A stretch of 64,000 nt of DNA from positions 3,536,501 through 3,600,500 of the forward strand of contig NZ_CP023701.1 in NCBI RefSeq assembly GCF_008704535.1, in the 5' to 3' direction. Below, piece by piece: positions 53,663 to 61,448 of the stretch (position 1 is its first letter; each line of letters starts with the position of its first letter). The DNA is from Streptomyces subrutilus. Lineage in GTDB: Bacteria; Actinomycetota; Actinomycetes; Streptomycetales; Streptomycetaceae. The notes under the pieces are model-generated. The model was given only the letters and a program-made list of their open reading frames with translations, ran no database searches and was not told the DNA's origin. The position numbers were made by a program, and so were the translations under genes.

Positions 53663-54495
53663 ATCCAGTCTCCCGCCACCTGCTCGATGAAGCCCAGCGA
53701 TTCACGCGGACCAAGGGCCTGTGCGCGGATCTTCGCATACCGCTGTGAGTACGTGCTCACCTTGGCTCCATCACTGATCAGCAGGCTTTCGTCTCCCGTC
53801 TCGATATAGACCAGCCGCTCATGGCGCGGCGTCTCGACGATGTTCATGCCCCCACGCGTACCGGCATGTTCGCCCGAGAAGCCGGTGCCGAAGGGAAGCA
53901 CGTAGACGGCCACATTGCGCAGCGCCGCCAGCTCGGACAGATACAGGCACTGCGCTCGCATGATCGCCGGAGTGCCGATGCCTCGACGGAGCACACTCTC
54001 GTCGAGGATCAGCTCGATGAGTGGGGCAGGGTCCCGGCCGAAGAGCACCTTGCGCGCCATTCGGCCCTCGACCAGCTCGTCCACCCGTCGGTCCGAGAGG
54101 ACCGGGAAGCCCCCGGCGATCAACGCTCGGGCGTACTCCTCGGTCTGGAAGACCCCGTAGATCGCTTCGGTCTCGAACAGGTAAAGGCTCAAGGCCTGTT
54201 GCTCCAGCAGGAAGAAGTCCTGAAAGTGCGATGGGTACTTGTCCAGCCGCACAAGTTCGCGCGCCACTTCGAAGACCCCGAGTCCGCCCCCGATCTCGGC
54301 CTCCAGGCCGACCAGCATCTCGTCGCTCGCAGGTTGCGCGCACGTCTCCACAGCGCTGATCGCTGCGGCAGAGTAGCCGAGTCGCTCGCCCAGTTCTCTC
54401 TGGGTCAGCTTCTCCTTCTCACGGAGTGCACGGGCAAGGTGCGAGACCAGGCGGGTCGCACCACCCGCCGTTTCCTTGTTGGCGGCCTTGGCCAT
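53659..54495 (-). CDS. XRE-family regulator with DUF5753 domain
   Basis: A 278-residue WhiJ-like regulator. The N-terminal HTH (LTQRELGERLGYSAAAISAV) lies at about residues 31-50, and the DUF5753 domain (about 90-270: YLFETEAIYGVFQTEEYARA; RNVAVYVLPFGTGFSGEHAG) follows. Such proteins with a DUF397 partner modulate differentiation. The ATG at 54495 has GGAGG 11 bases upstream; the GTG at 54507 would overlap that site. Three TCAACC repeats at 10-bp spacing lie just upstream. Confidence 0.9.
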   Translation of the reverse strand: MAKAANKETAGGATRLVSHLARALREKEKLTQRELGERLGYSAAAISAVETCAQPASDEMLVGLEAEIGGGLGVFEVARELVRLDKYPSHFQDFFLLEQQALSLYLFETEAIYGVFQTEEYARALIAGGFPVLSDRRVDELVEGRMARKVLFGRDPAPLIELILDESVLRRGIGTPAIMRAQCLYLSELAALRNVAVYVLPFGTGFSGEHAGTRGGMNIVETPRHERLVYIETGDESLLISDGAKVSTYSQRYAKIRAQALGPRESLGFIEQVAGDWI

Positions 54496-54513
54496 GGGGG
54501 AGCGCACCTCCAG

Positions 54514-54539
54514 TCAACCGGACTCAACCAGGCTCAACC
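54514..54539. repeat. Three helically phased TCAACC repeats
   Basis: TCAACC at 54514, 54524 and 54534, exactly 10 bp apart, precede the XRE gene's ribosome site. They are a candidate operator on one face of the helix. Confidence 0.55.
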
Positions 54540-54555
54540 CGAGCAGGCCGAGCTA

Positions 54556-54598
54556 CTACCGTTTCACCCCGTCGAGCCGGAGCTATGGAAAACGGTAG
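54556..54598. promoter_or_regulatory. Inverted repeat between XRE gene and divergent gene
   Basis: CTACCGTTT (54556-54564) and AAACGGTAG (54590-54598) are perfect 9-bp complements 25 bp apart, in the centre of the 126-bp divergent gap. A probable operator or paired promoter element. Confidence 0.5.
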
Positions 54599-54621
54599 GG
54601 CGGAGCCGTCAGGCTCGTCCC

Positions 54622-55143
54622 ATGAACACCGAAAGTGACGGCGCCGGCTCAGCGGCGCCCGGCTGGGTTCCGGACTCCGGCATCGTCCTGCGCAAGGCCG
54701 GCGTGCTCTTCGACGCCGTACGCGTGGACGGTGACCTGGGACGGAACCTCGCCGACCTGCTCGTCACGCTCACCGGGGGCGACCCCGGGCCGATCGTCAC
54801 ACAAAGCAACGGCCGGCGCCCGACGTACTTCTTCATCGCGGTCGGCAGCGCCGCCCACCGCGTCTGGCCCGCCGGGTTCACCCGGCTCGGCTCCGGGCCG
54901 CGCCGGATCAGCTTCGTCCCCGTGCCGGAGGCGGACGGCTGCTGGCCGCTGGCCTGGCGGTGCCCGCCGACCGGCGAGGACCGCTTCGTGCACGCCCTGC
55001 TGCTGCACCGTGCGGCCGGGCTCTACCAGGCCAGTTGCGCGATCTCCTCCGCCACCACCGCGCAGGCGTCGGCCGCCGGGTCGATCAGCGGGAAGTGGCC
55101 GACCCCGTCGAGCAGCGTCAGCCCGACCAGCTCGCCGGCCTGA
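54622..55143 (+). CDS. Hypothetical protein divergent from the XRE/DUF397 pair
   Basis: A 173-residue frame that I recognise only as a type often found next to XRE-DUF397 pairs in Streptomyces. Visible features are GIVLRKAGVLFDAVRVDGDL, RRPTYFFIAVGSAAHRVWPA and RRISFVPVPEADGCWPLAWR with WRCPPT. The middle resembles part of bifunctional primase/polymerase N-terminal-like proteins, but weakly. Its last 121 bp overlap the end of the convergent kynurenine formamidase gene, where the codon pattern is poor, so the true protein may end in a different place in relatives. Confidence 0.6.
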   Translation: MNTESDGAGSAAPGWVPDSGIVLRKAGVLFDAVRVDGDLGRNLADLLVTLTGGDPGPIVTQSNGRRPTYFFIAVGSAAHRVWPAGFTRLGSGPRRISFVPVPEADGCWPLAWRCPPTGEDRFVHALLLHRAAGLYQASCAISSATTAQASAAGSISGKWPTPSSSVSPTSSPA

Positions 55144-55901
55144 GCCGCGGCGGCCACGTACGACTCGGCCACCCGCTCCGGCACCACGATGTCCTCCCGG
55201 CCCTGCACCACCGCGGTGGCGATCCCGGTCGGCAGCAGGGCCGAGGGGTCCGCGTACGGCAGCCGCTCGGCGACGTACCGCTCACCGCCCAGCAGTTGGG
55301 CAGTGGCGTCCCCGCACACGCCCAGCTCCCGCGCCACCGCGAAGTCCGCGATGGGGGCCAGCGCCACCACACCGCGCAGCGGCGGTGCGGAAGGCAGCCT
55401 CCAGGGCGATCCCGGGGGCAGCACGTGCCGGGCGGCGGCCCACAGCGCGAGGTGGCCGCCGGCCGAGTGGCCGGTCAGCACGGTCCGGCGGACGTCCGCC
55501 CGCGGGACGGAGGCCGCGGCGAGGCGGGGCAGCGCGTCCAGAGCGGCGGCGACGTCGTCGAAGGTCTCGGGCCAGCGCCCGGCAACCGGGCCCTCGGCGC
55601 CCTGGTGCGGGACTGAACTCCCGCGCCGGTACTCGATGTTGGCCACCGCGAAGCCGCGACGGGCCAGGAAGCCGGCCAGCGGGGTGACGTGCTGCCGGTC
55701 GTACGGGGCCCGCCAGGCGCCGCCGTGCAGGACCACCACCAGCGGGGCGGGTACGGCGCTCTCGCCGTGCGGGGCGTAGAAGTCGACGACCTGGTCGGGG
55801 TGGTCCCCGTACGCGGCGGTCGCGTCCGGCGCGACGGGCGGGTGCGCGAAGGCCGAAGCGGCCTCGGCGGCGTCCCGTTCCACGGCGGCGGGGTCCGTCA
55901 T
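55023..55901 (-). CDS. kynB: Kynurenine formamidase-type alpha/beta hydrolase
   Basis: A 292-residue hydrolase with HGGAW at 59-63 (the HGGxW motif of eukaryote-type arylformamidases), nucleophile Ser146 in GHSAGG, an Asp in VQGREDIVVP and a His in DGVGHFPLID. It should remove formyl from N-formylkynurenine. The ATG at 55901 has GAGAGG upstream. It is downstream of kynU on the same strand (171 bp), and so the third step enzyme of the tryptophan-to-anthranilate route is complete in this operon. Confidence 0.8.
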   Translation of the reverse strand: MTDPAAVERDAAEAASAFAHPPVAPDATAAYGDHPDQVVDFYAPHGESAVPAPLVVVLHGGAWRAPYDRQHVTPLAGFLARRGFAVANIEYRRGSSVPHQGAEGPVAGRWPETFDDVAAALDALPRLAAASVPRADVRRTVLTGHSAGGHLALWAAARHVLPPGSPWRLPSAPPLRGVVALAPIADFAVARELGVCGDATAQLLGGERYVAERLPYADPSALLPTGIATAVVQGREDIVVPERVAESYVAAAAQAGELVGLTLLDGVGHFPLIDPAADACAVVAEEIAQLAW

Positions 55902-56072
55902 CGGCACAACCTCTCGGTAACGCGTGGGACAGCGGAGACAGATGTTCCGGTGGTTCGGCAGAGCGGGACGGTATCAGCCTGGAACGGCCCGTTCCGTACG
56001 GGGGCGCCGCAGAACGGCGGCGGGCGGAGCCGGAGCCCCGCCCGCCGCGTGAGGTGACGTTTCGCTACGGGG

Positions 56073-57320
56073 TCACCCGAAAATGTGACCCAGTGTGCGC
56101 GCCGCGCGTTCCGCGTCGGCGAATCCGACGTAGAGCGGGGTGAAGCCGAAGCGCAGGACGTCCGGCGCCCGGAAGTCCCCCACGACGCCGCGGGAGATGA
56201 GCTCCGCCATGACCGCGCGGGCGTCGTCGGTGCGCAGCGAGACCTGGCTGCCGCGCTCGGCGTGCGCGGCCGGGGTGACGGACTCGACCCGGCCCGCCGG
56301 AACGTACGCGGCCACGCACTCCAGGAAGAAGTCGGTCAGGGCCAGCGACTTGGCCCGTACGTCCGCGATGCCGACCCCGGCCCAGGCGTCGAGCGCCGCC
56401 TCCAGGGCGAGCATGGACAAAATGTCCGGGGTCCCGACCCGGCCGCGCCGCGCACCCTCGGCCGGGACGAAGCCCGGGGTCATGGCGAAGGGTTCGGCGT
56501 GGCCGTTCCAGCCGGGCAGCGGGGAGTCGAAGTCCTGCTGGTGGCGTTCGGCGATGTACAGGTACGCGGGGGCGCCGGGGCCCCCGTTGAGGTACTTGTA
56601 CGTGCAGCCGACCGCGAGGTCGACGCCGTGCGCGTCCAGGTCCACCGGCAGGGCGCCGGCGGAGTGGCACAGGTCCCAGACGGTGACCGCCCCGGCGGCG
56701 CGGGCCGCCCGGGTGAGGGCGGGCAGGTCGTGCAGGCGGCCGGTGCGGTAGTCGACGTGGTTGAGGAGGACGACGGCGGTGTCGGCGTCGAACGCGGCGG
56801 CCGCGTGCGAGGGGTCCACCGGGGTGACGGTCAGGCCGGTCATCCGGGCGGCGGACTCGGCGATGTAGCCGTCGGTGGGGAAGGTGGCGGCGTCCACGAG
56901 CAGCCGCGTACGGCCCGGCCCGGCCAGCCGGGCCGCGCCGACCAGGGCCTTGAACAGGTTCACGCTCGTGGAGTCGCCGACGACGACCTGGCCGGGGGCC
57001 GCTCCGACGAGGGGGGCGAGCCTGTCGCCGATCCGCTCGGGTGCGGTCCACCAGGCGGACTCGTCCCAGGAGCGGATGAGCAGCTCGCCCCACTGCCGCC
57101 GGGCGACGTCGGCGAGGGCGTCGGGCACGCCGGCCGGGAGCGCGCCGAGGGAGTTGCCGTCCAGGTAGACGACGCCCTCGGGGAGCGCGAAGCGGGCGCG
57201 GAGCCCGGCGAGCCCGTCGGTGGCGTCGAGTCCGGCGGCGCGGGCGCGCAGGTCGGGCGCGGGCCCGGTGGTGGTGGCCGTGGCGGGCGCGGCTGCGGGG
57301 GTGTCGATGGGGTCAGACAT
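56073..57320 (-). CDS. kynU: Kynureninase
   Basis: A 415-residue PLP enzyme hydrolysing L-kynurenine to anthranilate and alanine. FPTDGYIAES, LLNHVDYRTG, WDLCHSAGALP and the PLP Lys242 in GCTYKYLNGGPG are clear, as is the C-terminal SQVSLRTDDARAVMAELISR. Start overlaps the TDO stop by eight bases (ATGTCTGA). It forms a coupled pair with the dioxygenase. Confidence 0.93.
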   Translation of the reverse strand: MSDPIDTPAAAPATATTTGPAPDLRARAAGLDATDGLAGLRARFALPEGVVYLDGNSLGALPAGVPDALADVARRQWGELLIRSWDESAWWTAPERIGDRLAPLVGAAPGQVVVGDSTSVNLFKALVGAARLAGPGRTRLLVDAATFPTDGYIAESAARMTGLTVTPVDPSHAAAAFDADTAVVLLNHVDYRTGRLHDLPALTRAARAAGAVTVWDLCHSAGALPVDLDAHGVDLAVGCTYKYLNGGPGAPAYLYIAERHQQDFDSPLPGWNGHAEPFAMTPGFVPAEGARRGRVGTPDILSMLALEAALDAWAGVGIADVRAKSLALTDFFLECVAAYVPAGRVESVTPAAHAERGSQVSLRTDDARAVMAELISRGVVGDFRAPDVLRFGFTPLYVGFADAERAARTLGHIFG

Positions 57321-58158
57321 GGCTGCGGGCCGTCCAGAGCTCGGGAAAGACGTTCTTCGTGGCGCGCTTCTCCAGCCAGGCCACTCCCGCGGAACCACCG
57401 GTGCCGGTCTTGGCGCCCATGGCGCGGCGGGTGGCCACCAGGTGGTCGTTGCGCCAGCGCCAGACCAGCTCGGCCACGTCCGTCATGACCTCGCCGAGGC
57501 GGTGCAGGTCCGGGTGGGCGTCGGGGTCGGCGTACAGGGCGGTCCAGACGGCCTCGACCCCGGCCGAGGGCTCGTAGCGCTGCGAGAGGTCGCGCTCCAG
57601 GGCGGCGGACGGCACCGGGAGGCCGCGGCGGGCGAGCAGCCGCAGGACCTCGTCGTAGAGGCTGGGCTCGTAGAGGGCCTTCTCCAGCTCCGCGTGGACG
57701 CGCGGGGCGCCGCGGTGCGGGACGAGCATGGAGGCGGACTTGTCGCCGAGCAGGAACTCCATCCGGCGGTACATCGCGGACTGGAACCCGGAGCCCTCGC
57801 CGAGGGCGCCGCGGTAGGAGTTGAACTGCGCGGGGGTGAGGTGGGCGAGCGGGCGCCAGGAGGCGTTGAGGGCCTCCAGTTCGCGGAGCGATCGCTTCAG
57901 CGCGTCCGTCGCGACGGAGAGGTCGTCCTCGCGGACGGCCGCCGCGGCGGTCTCCCACTCGTGGACGATGACCGTGAACCACAGCTCCATGACCTGGGTC
58001 GTGACCAGGAAGACCATCTCGCCGGGATCGTCCGAGCGGAGGTGCTGGAGGTGGGTGAGGACGTCCGCCTGGACGTAGTCCTCGTACGGGGTGGTGCCGG
58101 CGAAGTCGAGGTTCGGGGCGTCCGAACCGGCTCCGGAGGCATCAAGGGTGTTCGACAT
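57313..58158 (-). CDS. kynA: Tryptophan 2,3-dioxygenase
   Basis: A 281-residue haem dioxygenase oxidising tryptophan to N-formylkynurenine. QFNSYRGALGEGSGFQSAMY and WRWRNDHLVATRRAMGAKTG then GTGGSAGVAWL match the TDO family; the His in NDHLV is the proximal haem ligand. ATG at 58158 follows GAGGAGA. First gene of the kynurenine operon; a Crp-type site lies about 115 bp upstream. Confidence 0.94.
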   Translation of the reverse strand: MSNTLDASGAGSDAPNLDFAGTTPYEDYVQADVLTHLQHLRSDDPGEMVFLVTTQVMELWFTVIVHEWETAAAAVREDDLSVATDALKRSLRELEALNASWRPLAHLTPAQFNSYRGALGEGSGFQSAMYRRMEFLLGDKSASMLVPHRGAPRVHAELEKALYEPSLYDEVLRLLARRGLPVPSAALERDLSQRYEPSAGVEAVWTALYADPDAHPDLHRLGEVMTDVAELVWRWRNDHLVATRRAMGAKTGTGGSAGVAWLEKRATKNVFPELWTARSHV

Positions 58159-58272
58159 CGCTGTCTCCTCGACACGTGCTTCCGGGTAGCGGTCCGCTCC
58201 TTCCGTGAGGTGAGTGGAGCCCCGGTCCCCTGTCCGCATCATAGGACCCGCTCGCGCCGGGGCTCCAGCGGA

Positions 58273-58310
58273 GAGTGACGCAGGTCACGCGCGGGTGCCG
58301 TGCGTCACTC
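58273..58310. promoter_or_regulatory. Crp-type palindrome and larger inverted repeat upstream of TDO
   Basis: GTGACGCAGGTCAC (58275-58288) fits the Streptomyces Crp motif GTG(N)6GNCAC. The larger repeat GAGTGACGCA (58273-58282) and TGCGTCACTC (58301-58310) is a perfect 10-bp inverted repeat spanning it. Located about 115-150 bp before the TDO start. Confidence 0.5.
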
Positions 58311-58399
58311 CCTGCCGGGTGCGCCGGGTGCGCCCGGTGGGGCCGCCGGGGCGAGGTGCCGGTGGGGCCCCGGTCCCGGGCGGCCGGTGGCGGGGCCGG

Positions 58400-58813
58400 T
58401 CAGGCGGCGAGGGCGTCCGCGGCCGCCGGGGAGGAGTCGCGCAGGAAGGTCGAGCAGCGCTCGTACTCCTCCTTCTCGCCGATCGCCCCGGCGGCGCGGG
58501 CCAGGGCGTTCAGGGCGCGCAGGAAGCCGCGGTTCGGCTCGTGCTCCCACGGGACCGGGCCGTGTCCCTTCCAGCCGGCGCGGCGCAGGGCGTCGAGGCC
58601 GCGGTGGTAGCCGGTGCGGGCGTACGCGTACGACTCGACGGTGCGGCCGGCCGCGAACGCGTCGTCGGCGAGGACCGCCCAGGCCAGGGAGGACGTCGGG
58701 TGCTCGGCCGCCACCTCGACGGCGGGGGCGCCGGCGGCGAGGGCCTCGCGGCCGGGCTCGTCGGGGAGGTGGGTGGGGGCGGGGCCCCCGAGGAGGTTCT
58801 GGTGAATGGACAT
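58400..58813 (-). CDS. DUF3151 family protein
   Basis: A 137-residue protein: NLLGGPAPTHLPDEPGREAL, AWAVLADDAFAAGRTVESYA, GYHRGLDALRRAGWKGHGPV and NRGFLRALNALARAAGAIGE are the DUF3151 signature, present in nearly all actinobacteria. TPR-like helices suggest a binding protein. Between the kynurenine operon and trpC-like gene on the same strand but separated from both by promoter-sized gaps. Function unknown. Confidence 0.9.
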   Translation of the reverse strand: MSIHQNLLGGPAPTHLPDEPGREALAAGAPAVEVAAEHPTSSLAWAVLADDAFAAGRTVESYAYARTGYHRGLDALRRAGWKGHGPVPWEHEPNRGFLRALNALARAAGAIGEKEEYERCSTFLRDSSPAAADALAA

Positions 58814-58926
58814 GCGGACAGTCTGTCGGACGGGGGCCGGTGCCGGGGCCGGTGGGACGGGCGGGACGGGTGGGCCGGCTTCCCGGCGGGGCCGCGGGCC
58901 GGACGGGGCGGCGGGCCTGGGGCGGG

Positions 58927-59730
58927 TCACCGGGGGCGGCGGCCTGCGGAGAGGAGGGTGGTGAGGGTGTGGCGGGGGGTGGGGGAGGTGACGAGGGCCT
59001 CGCCCAGCAGGACGGCGTCCGCACCGTCGGCGGCGTAGGACGCCACGTCCTGCGGGACGCGGATGCCCGACTGGGCGATGCGGACCACGTCGTCGGGGAT
59101 CGCGCCCGCGAGCTTGGCGAAGGTGCGGTGGTCCACCTCCAGCGTGTGCGGGTCCCGCGCGCCGACCACGATCAGCCGGGCCCCGGCGGCCACCGCACGG
59201 GACACCTCGTCCTCCGAGTGGACCTCGACCAGCGGGGTCAGCCCGATGTCCTCGGCGAGCCGCACCAGCATGACCAGGTCCGGCTGCGACAGCGCGGCCA
59301 CGACCAGCAGTGCCAGGTCGGCCTGGTGGGCGCGGGTCTCCCACAACTGGTACGGCGAGACGACGAAGTCCTTGCGCAGCACCGGCACGGTGACGCGGGC
59401 GCGGACCGCGTCGAGGTCGGCCAGCGAGCCGCGGAAGCGGCGCTCCTCGGTCAGCACGCTGACGACGGCGGCGCCGCCGGCCGCGTACTCGGCGGCCAGC
59501 AGGCCCGGGTCGGTGATCTCGGCGAGCGGCCCGGCGGCGGGGCTGGCCCGCTTGACCTCCGCGATGACCTGGACTCCCCCGGGGCGGCGCAGGGCGGCCA
59601 CCGCGTCGATGGGCGGGGAGCCGACGGCGGCCAGGCTCTTCAGGTCGCCGAGCGGCACCCGGAGCTGGCGTACGGTCAGGTCCGCCCGGACCCCGTCGAG
59701 GATGGCGTCGAGGGTACGGCCCGCGCTCAT
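58927..59730 (-). CDS. Divergent indole-3-glycerol-phosphate synthase paralogue (TrpC-like)
   Basis: A 267-residue (beta-alpha)8 barrel of the IGPS family. EVKRAS (Glu58, Lys60), LRKDF (Lys120) and Glu169 are conserved, as is the phosphate site [12 protein letters not shown]. Two usually invariant active-site residues are changed: the Asn of the VNxRxL loop is Gly190 ([13 protein letters not shown]) and the Glu of the ESG motif is Gln220 (AQSGIR). A standard tryptophan-pathway TrpC would keep both. ATG at 59730 has GGGAG eight bases upstream. No other trp gene is adjacent. It may catalyse a related or altered reaction. Confidence 0.8.
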   Translation of the reverse strand: MSAGRTLDAILDGVRADLTVRQLRVPLGDLKSLAAVGSPPIDAVAALRRPGGVQVIAEVKRASPAAGPLAEITDPGLLAAEYAAGGAAVVSVLTEERRFRGSLADLDAVRARVTVPVLRKDFVVSPYQLWETRAHQADLALLVVAALSQPDLVMLVRLAEDIGLTPLVEVHSEDEVSRAVAAGARLIVVGARDPHTLEVDHRTFAKLAGAIPDDVVRIAQSGIRVPQDVASYAADGADAVLLGEALVTSPTPRHTLTTLLSAGRRPR

Positions 59731-60086
59731 CGCGCCCGCTCCCATGCCCATACGCGCAGCCGCAGCCGCAGGGGCAGCGGCGGCCTCGAACGTGGCCGCG
59801 GCTCCAGCCCCAGGCGCTCCCGCACTCTCAAGGGACATCCTCCCGGTTCCGCGCACGGCACGGCGGTCGGCCGCCGTGTCACTCCCCGCGATCCTCGAAC
59901 CTCCGGTTCCGGATGGGCAACGCACGGGTGCCCGGTGTGTCACCTCCGGCCCCGCCGGCCGGCCCCCGCCGGGGTGGTGGCCGGACACCACCCCCGGGCC
60001 GCAGGCCGGTGGCCGGCGCACCTCCCCGGCGGCCGGGTCCGCGACGGACCGTTGGACCGCAGTCATCGCAGCCAAGGGGGGCAGTC
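59731..60086. other. Divergent gap between TrpC-like and transposase-derived genes
   Basis: 356 bp without a gene. An alternative N-terminal extension of the TrpC-like frame (about 59731-59838, Ala/Pro-rich) is possible. A hairpin GGGGTGGTG/CACCACCCC (59971-59979 with 59986-59994) lies in the centre, and AAGGGGGG precedes the GTG at 60087. No terminal inverted repeats of an insertion sequence are visible. Confidence 0.4.
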
Positions 60087-61424
60087 GTGACCACCGTCAT
60101 GCACACCATCGTCCGCAACCAGCGCAGCGCCGTCCACCGGCACCGCGAACCGCTCGGCGAACCGCTCGGGGAGCGGGTCGCCGAGCATGCCGGAGCGCCC
60201 GCGTCGGCCGAACGGGCCGGACCCGGCGGGCCCGCCGACACGGCCGCCGACACGGCCCGGCTCGCGGAGCTGACCGAGCTGACCGAGGACCTCTGCTCCA
60301 CCGTCTTCGCCTCGCTGCGCCGCAGGGACCAGCGCGAGAAGGGCCTCCAGTACGTACGGGGCCTGCTCACCACCAGCGGCCGCAAGTCCATCCGCAGCAT
60401 CGCCGCGCACGTCGGGGGGCCCGCGGCGGAGCAGAGCCTGCACCACTTCATCTCCAGCTCCACCTGGGACTGGCAGCCGATCCGCACGGCGCTCACCCGC
60501 TACCTGGAGGCGAGCGACCCGCTCGGCGCGTGGGTGGCCCAGCCGATGGCGATCCCCAAGGGCGGCGAGCACTCGGTCGGCGCCGGCCACCACTTCGACC
60601 CGCACCGCGGCCAGATGTTCCGCGGCCAGCAGGCCTTCGGCACCTGGTTCACCTCCGCCGGACTGGCCACGCCGGTGGGCTGGCGGCTGTTCCTGCCCGA
60701 TGCGCAGGGCCCGGCCGAGGCCGCCGCCAACTCCGCCCCGCGCGCCGCCGGCTCCCCCGGCGGCCCGGGCACCGGGGGCCCCGCACAGGCCCTGTCCTAC
60801 GAGGAGTGCGCCGCGAGCGGCGTCATCGAGACGGTCCGCGGCAGCGGTCTGCCCACGCGCCCGGTGGTCCTCGACATCCGGGACATCGGCACCCGGCCGA
60901 CCATGAACCGGTTCGCCGAGGCCCGCCTGCCCGTCATCGCCCGCATCAGCCCGACCAGCCGGCTCCTGGTGACCGATCCCGCGCTGCCCGGCTACGGCGC
61001 GGGCGCCCGGCAGGCCGTGGACGTCCTGCAGTCCGTCAAGGGCCTGCGCATGCCCGTCGAATGGCGCGACCCGGCCGGGCCGCCCACCCACCGCAGCACC
61101 CCGGCCGTCGCCGTCCGGGTGATGATGCCGGACCCGTCACCGGCCCGCCGCCGCCACCTGATGCTGATCGGCGAGTGGTCCGACCCGCGCGGGCTGCCGT
61201 CCCAGCTGTGGATCACCGACCTCACCCGGCTGCCCGTGGGACCGCTGCTGCGCATGACCAAGCAGGCCCGCCGCGTCGCCCACTCCTCCCACCACGTCGG
61301 AGGGGAACTGGGCCTGCGCGACTACGCGGGCCGCTCGCTGCACGGCTGGCACCGCCACGTCACCCTGGCCTCCGTCGCCCACGCCGCCCACAGCCTGCTG
61401 GCCCGCGACCTCCCCCGGCACTGA
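60087..61424 (+). CDS. IS701-type transposase-derived protein, catalytic Asp lost
   Basis: A 445-residue protein related to IS701-family DDE transposases. The C-terminal signature [20 protein letters not shown] (about 398-417) matches the E-containing region, and [20 protein letters not shown] follows the first-D block. But that block, DDTG-type in active enzymes, reads [10 protein letters not shown] (about 151-160), lacking both aspartates; the second-D region reads VVLDIRDIG rather than VVADAGYG. Catalysis should be impossible. No terminal repeats flank the gene, and codon use is that of the host. It appears to be a domesticated DNA-binding protein. Confidence 0.8.
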   Translation: MTTVMHTIVRNQRSAVHRHREPLGEPLGERVAEHAGAPASAERAGPGGPADTAADTARLAELTELTEDLCSTVFASLRRRDQREKGLQYVRGLLTTSGRKSIRSIAAHVGGPAAEQSLHHFISSSTWDWQPIRTALTRYLEASDPLGAWVAQPMAIPKGGEHSVGAGHHFDPHRGQMFRGQQAFGTWFTSAGLATPVGWRLFLPDAQGPAEAAANSAPRAAGSPGGPGTGGPAQALSYEECAASGVIETVRGSGLPTRPVVLDIRDIGTRPTMNRFAEARLPVIARISPTSRLLVTDPALPGYGAGARQAVDVLQSVKGLRMPVEWRDPAGPPTHRSTPAVAVRVMMPDPSPARRRHLMLIGEWSDPRGLPSQLWITDLTRLPVGPLLRMTKQARRVAHSSHHVGGELGLRDYAGRSLHGWHRHVTLASVAHAAHSLLARDLPRH

Positions 61425-61448
61425 CCCCCCTGGCGGTGCGGGCCCGTG

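Noticed and set aside
60087..61424. Active insertion sequence
   Set aside because: No terminal inverted repeats or target duplications are seen, codon use is that of the host, and the first catalytic aspartates are absent.
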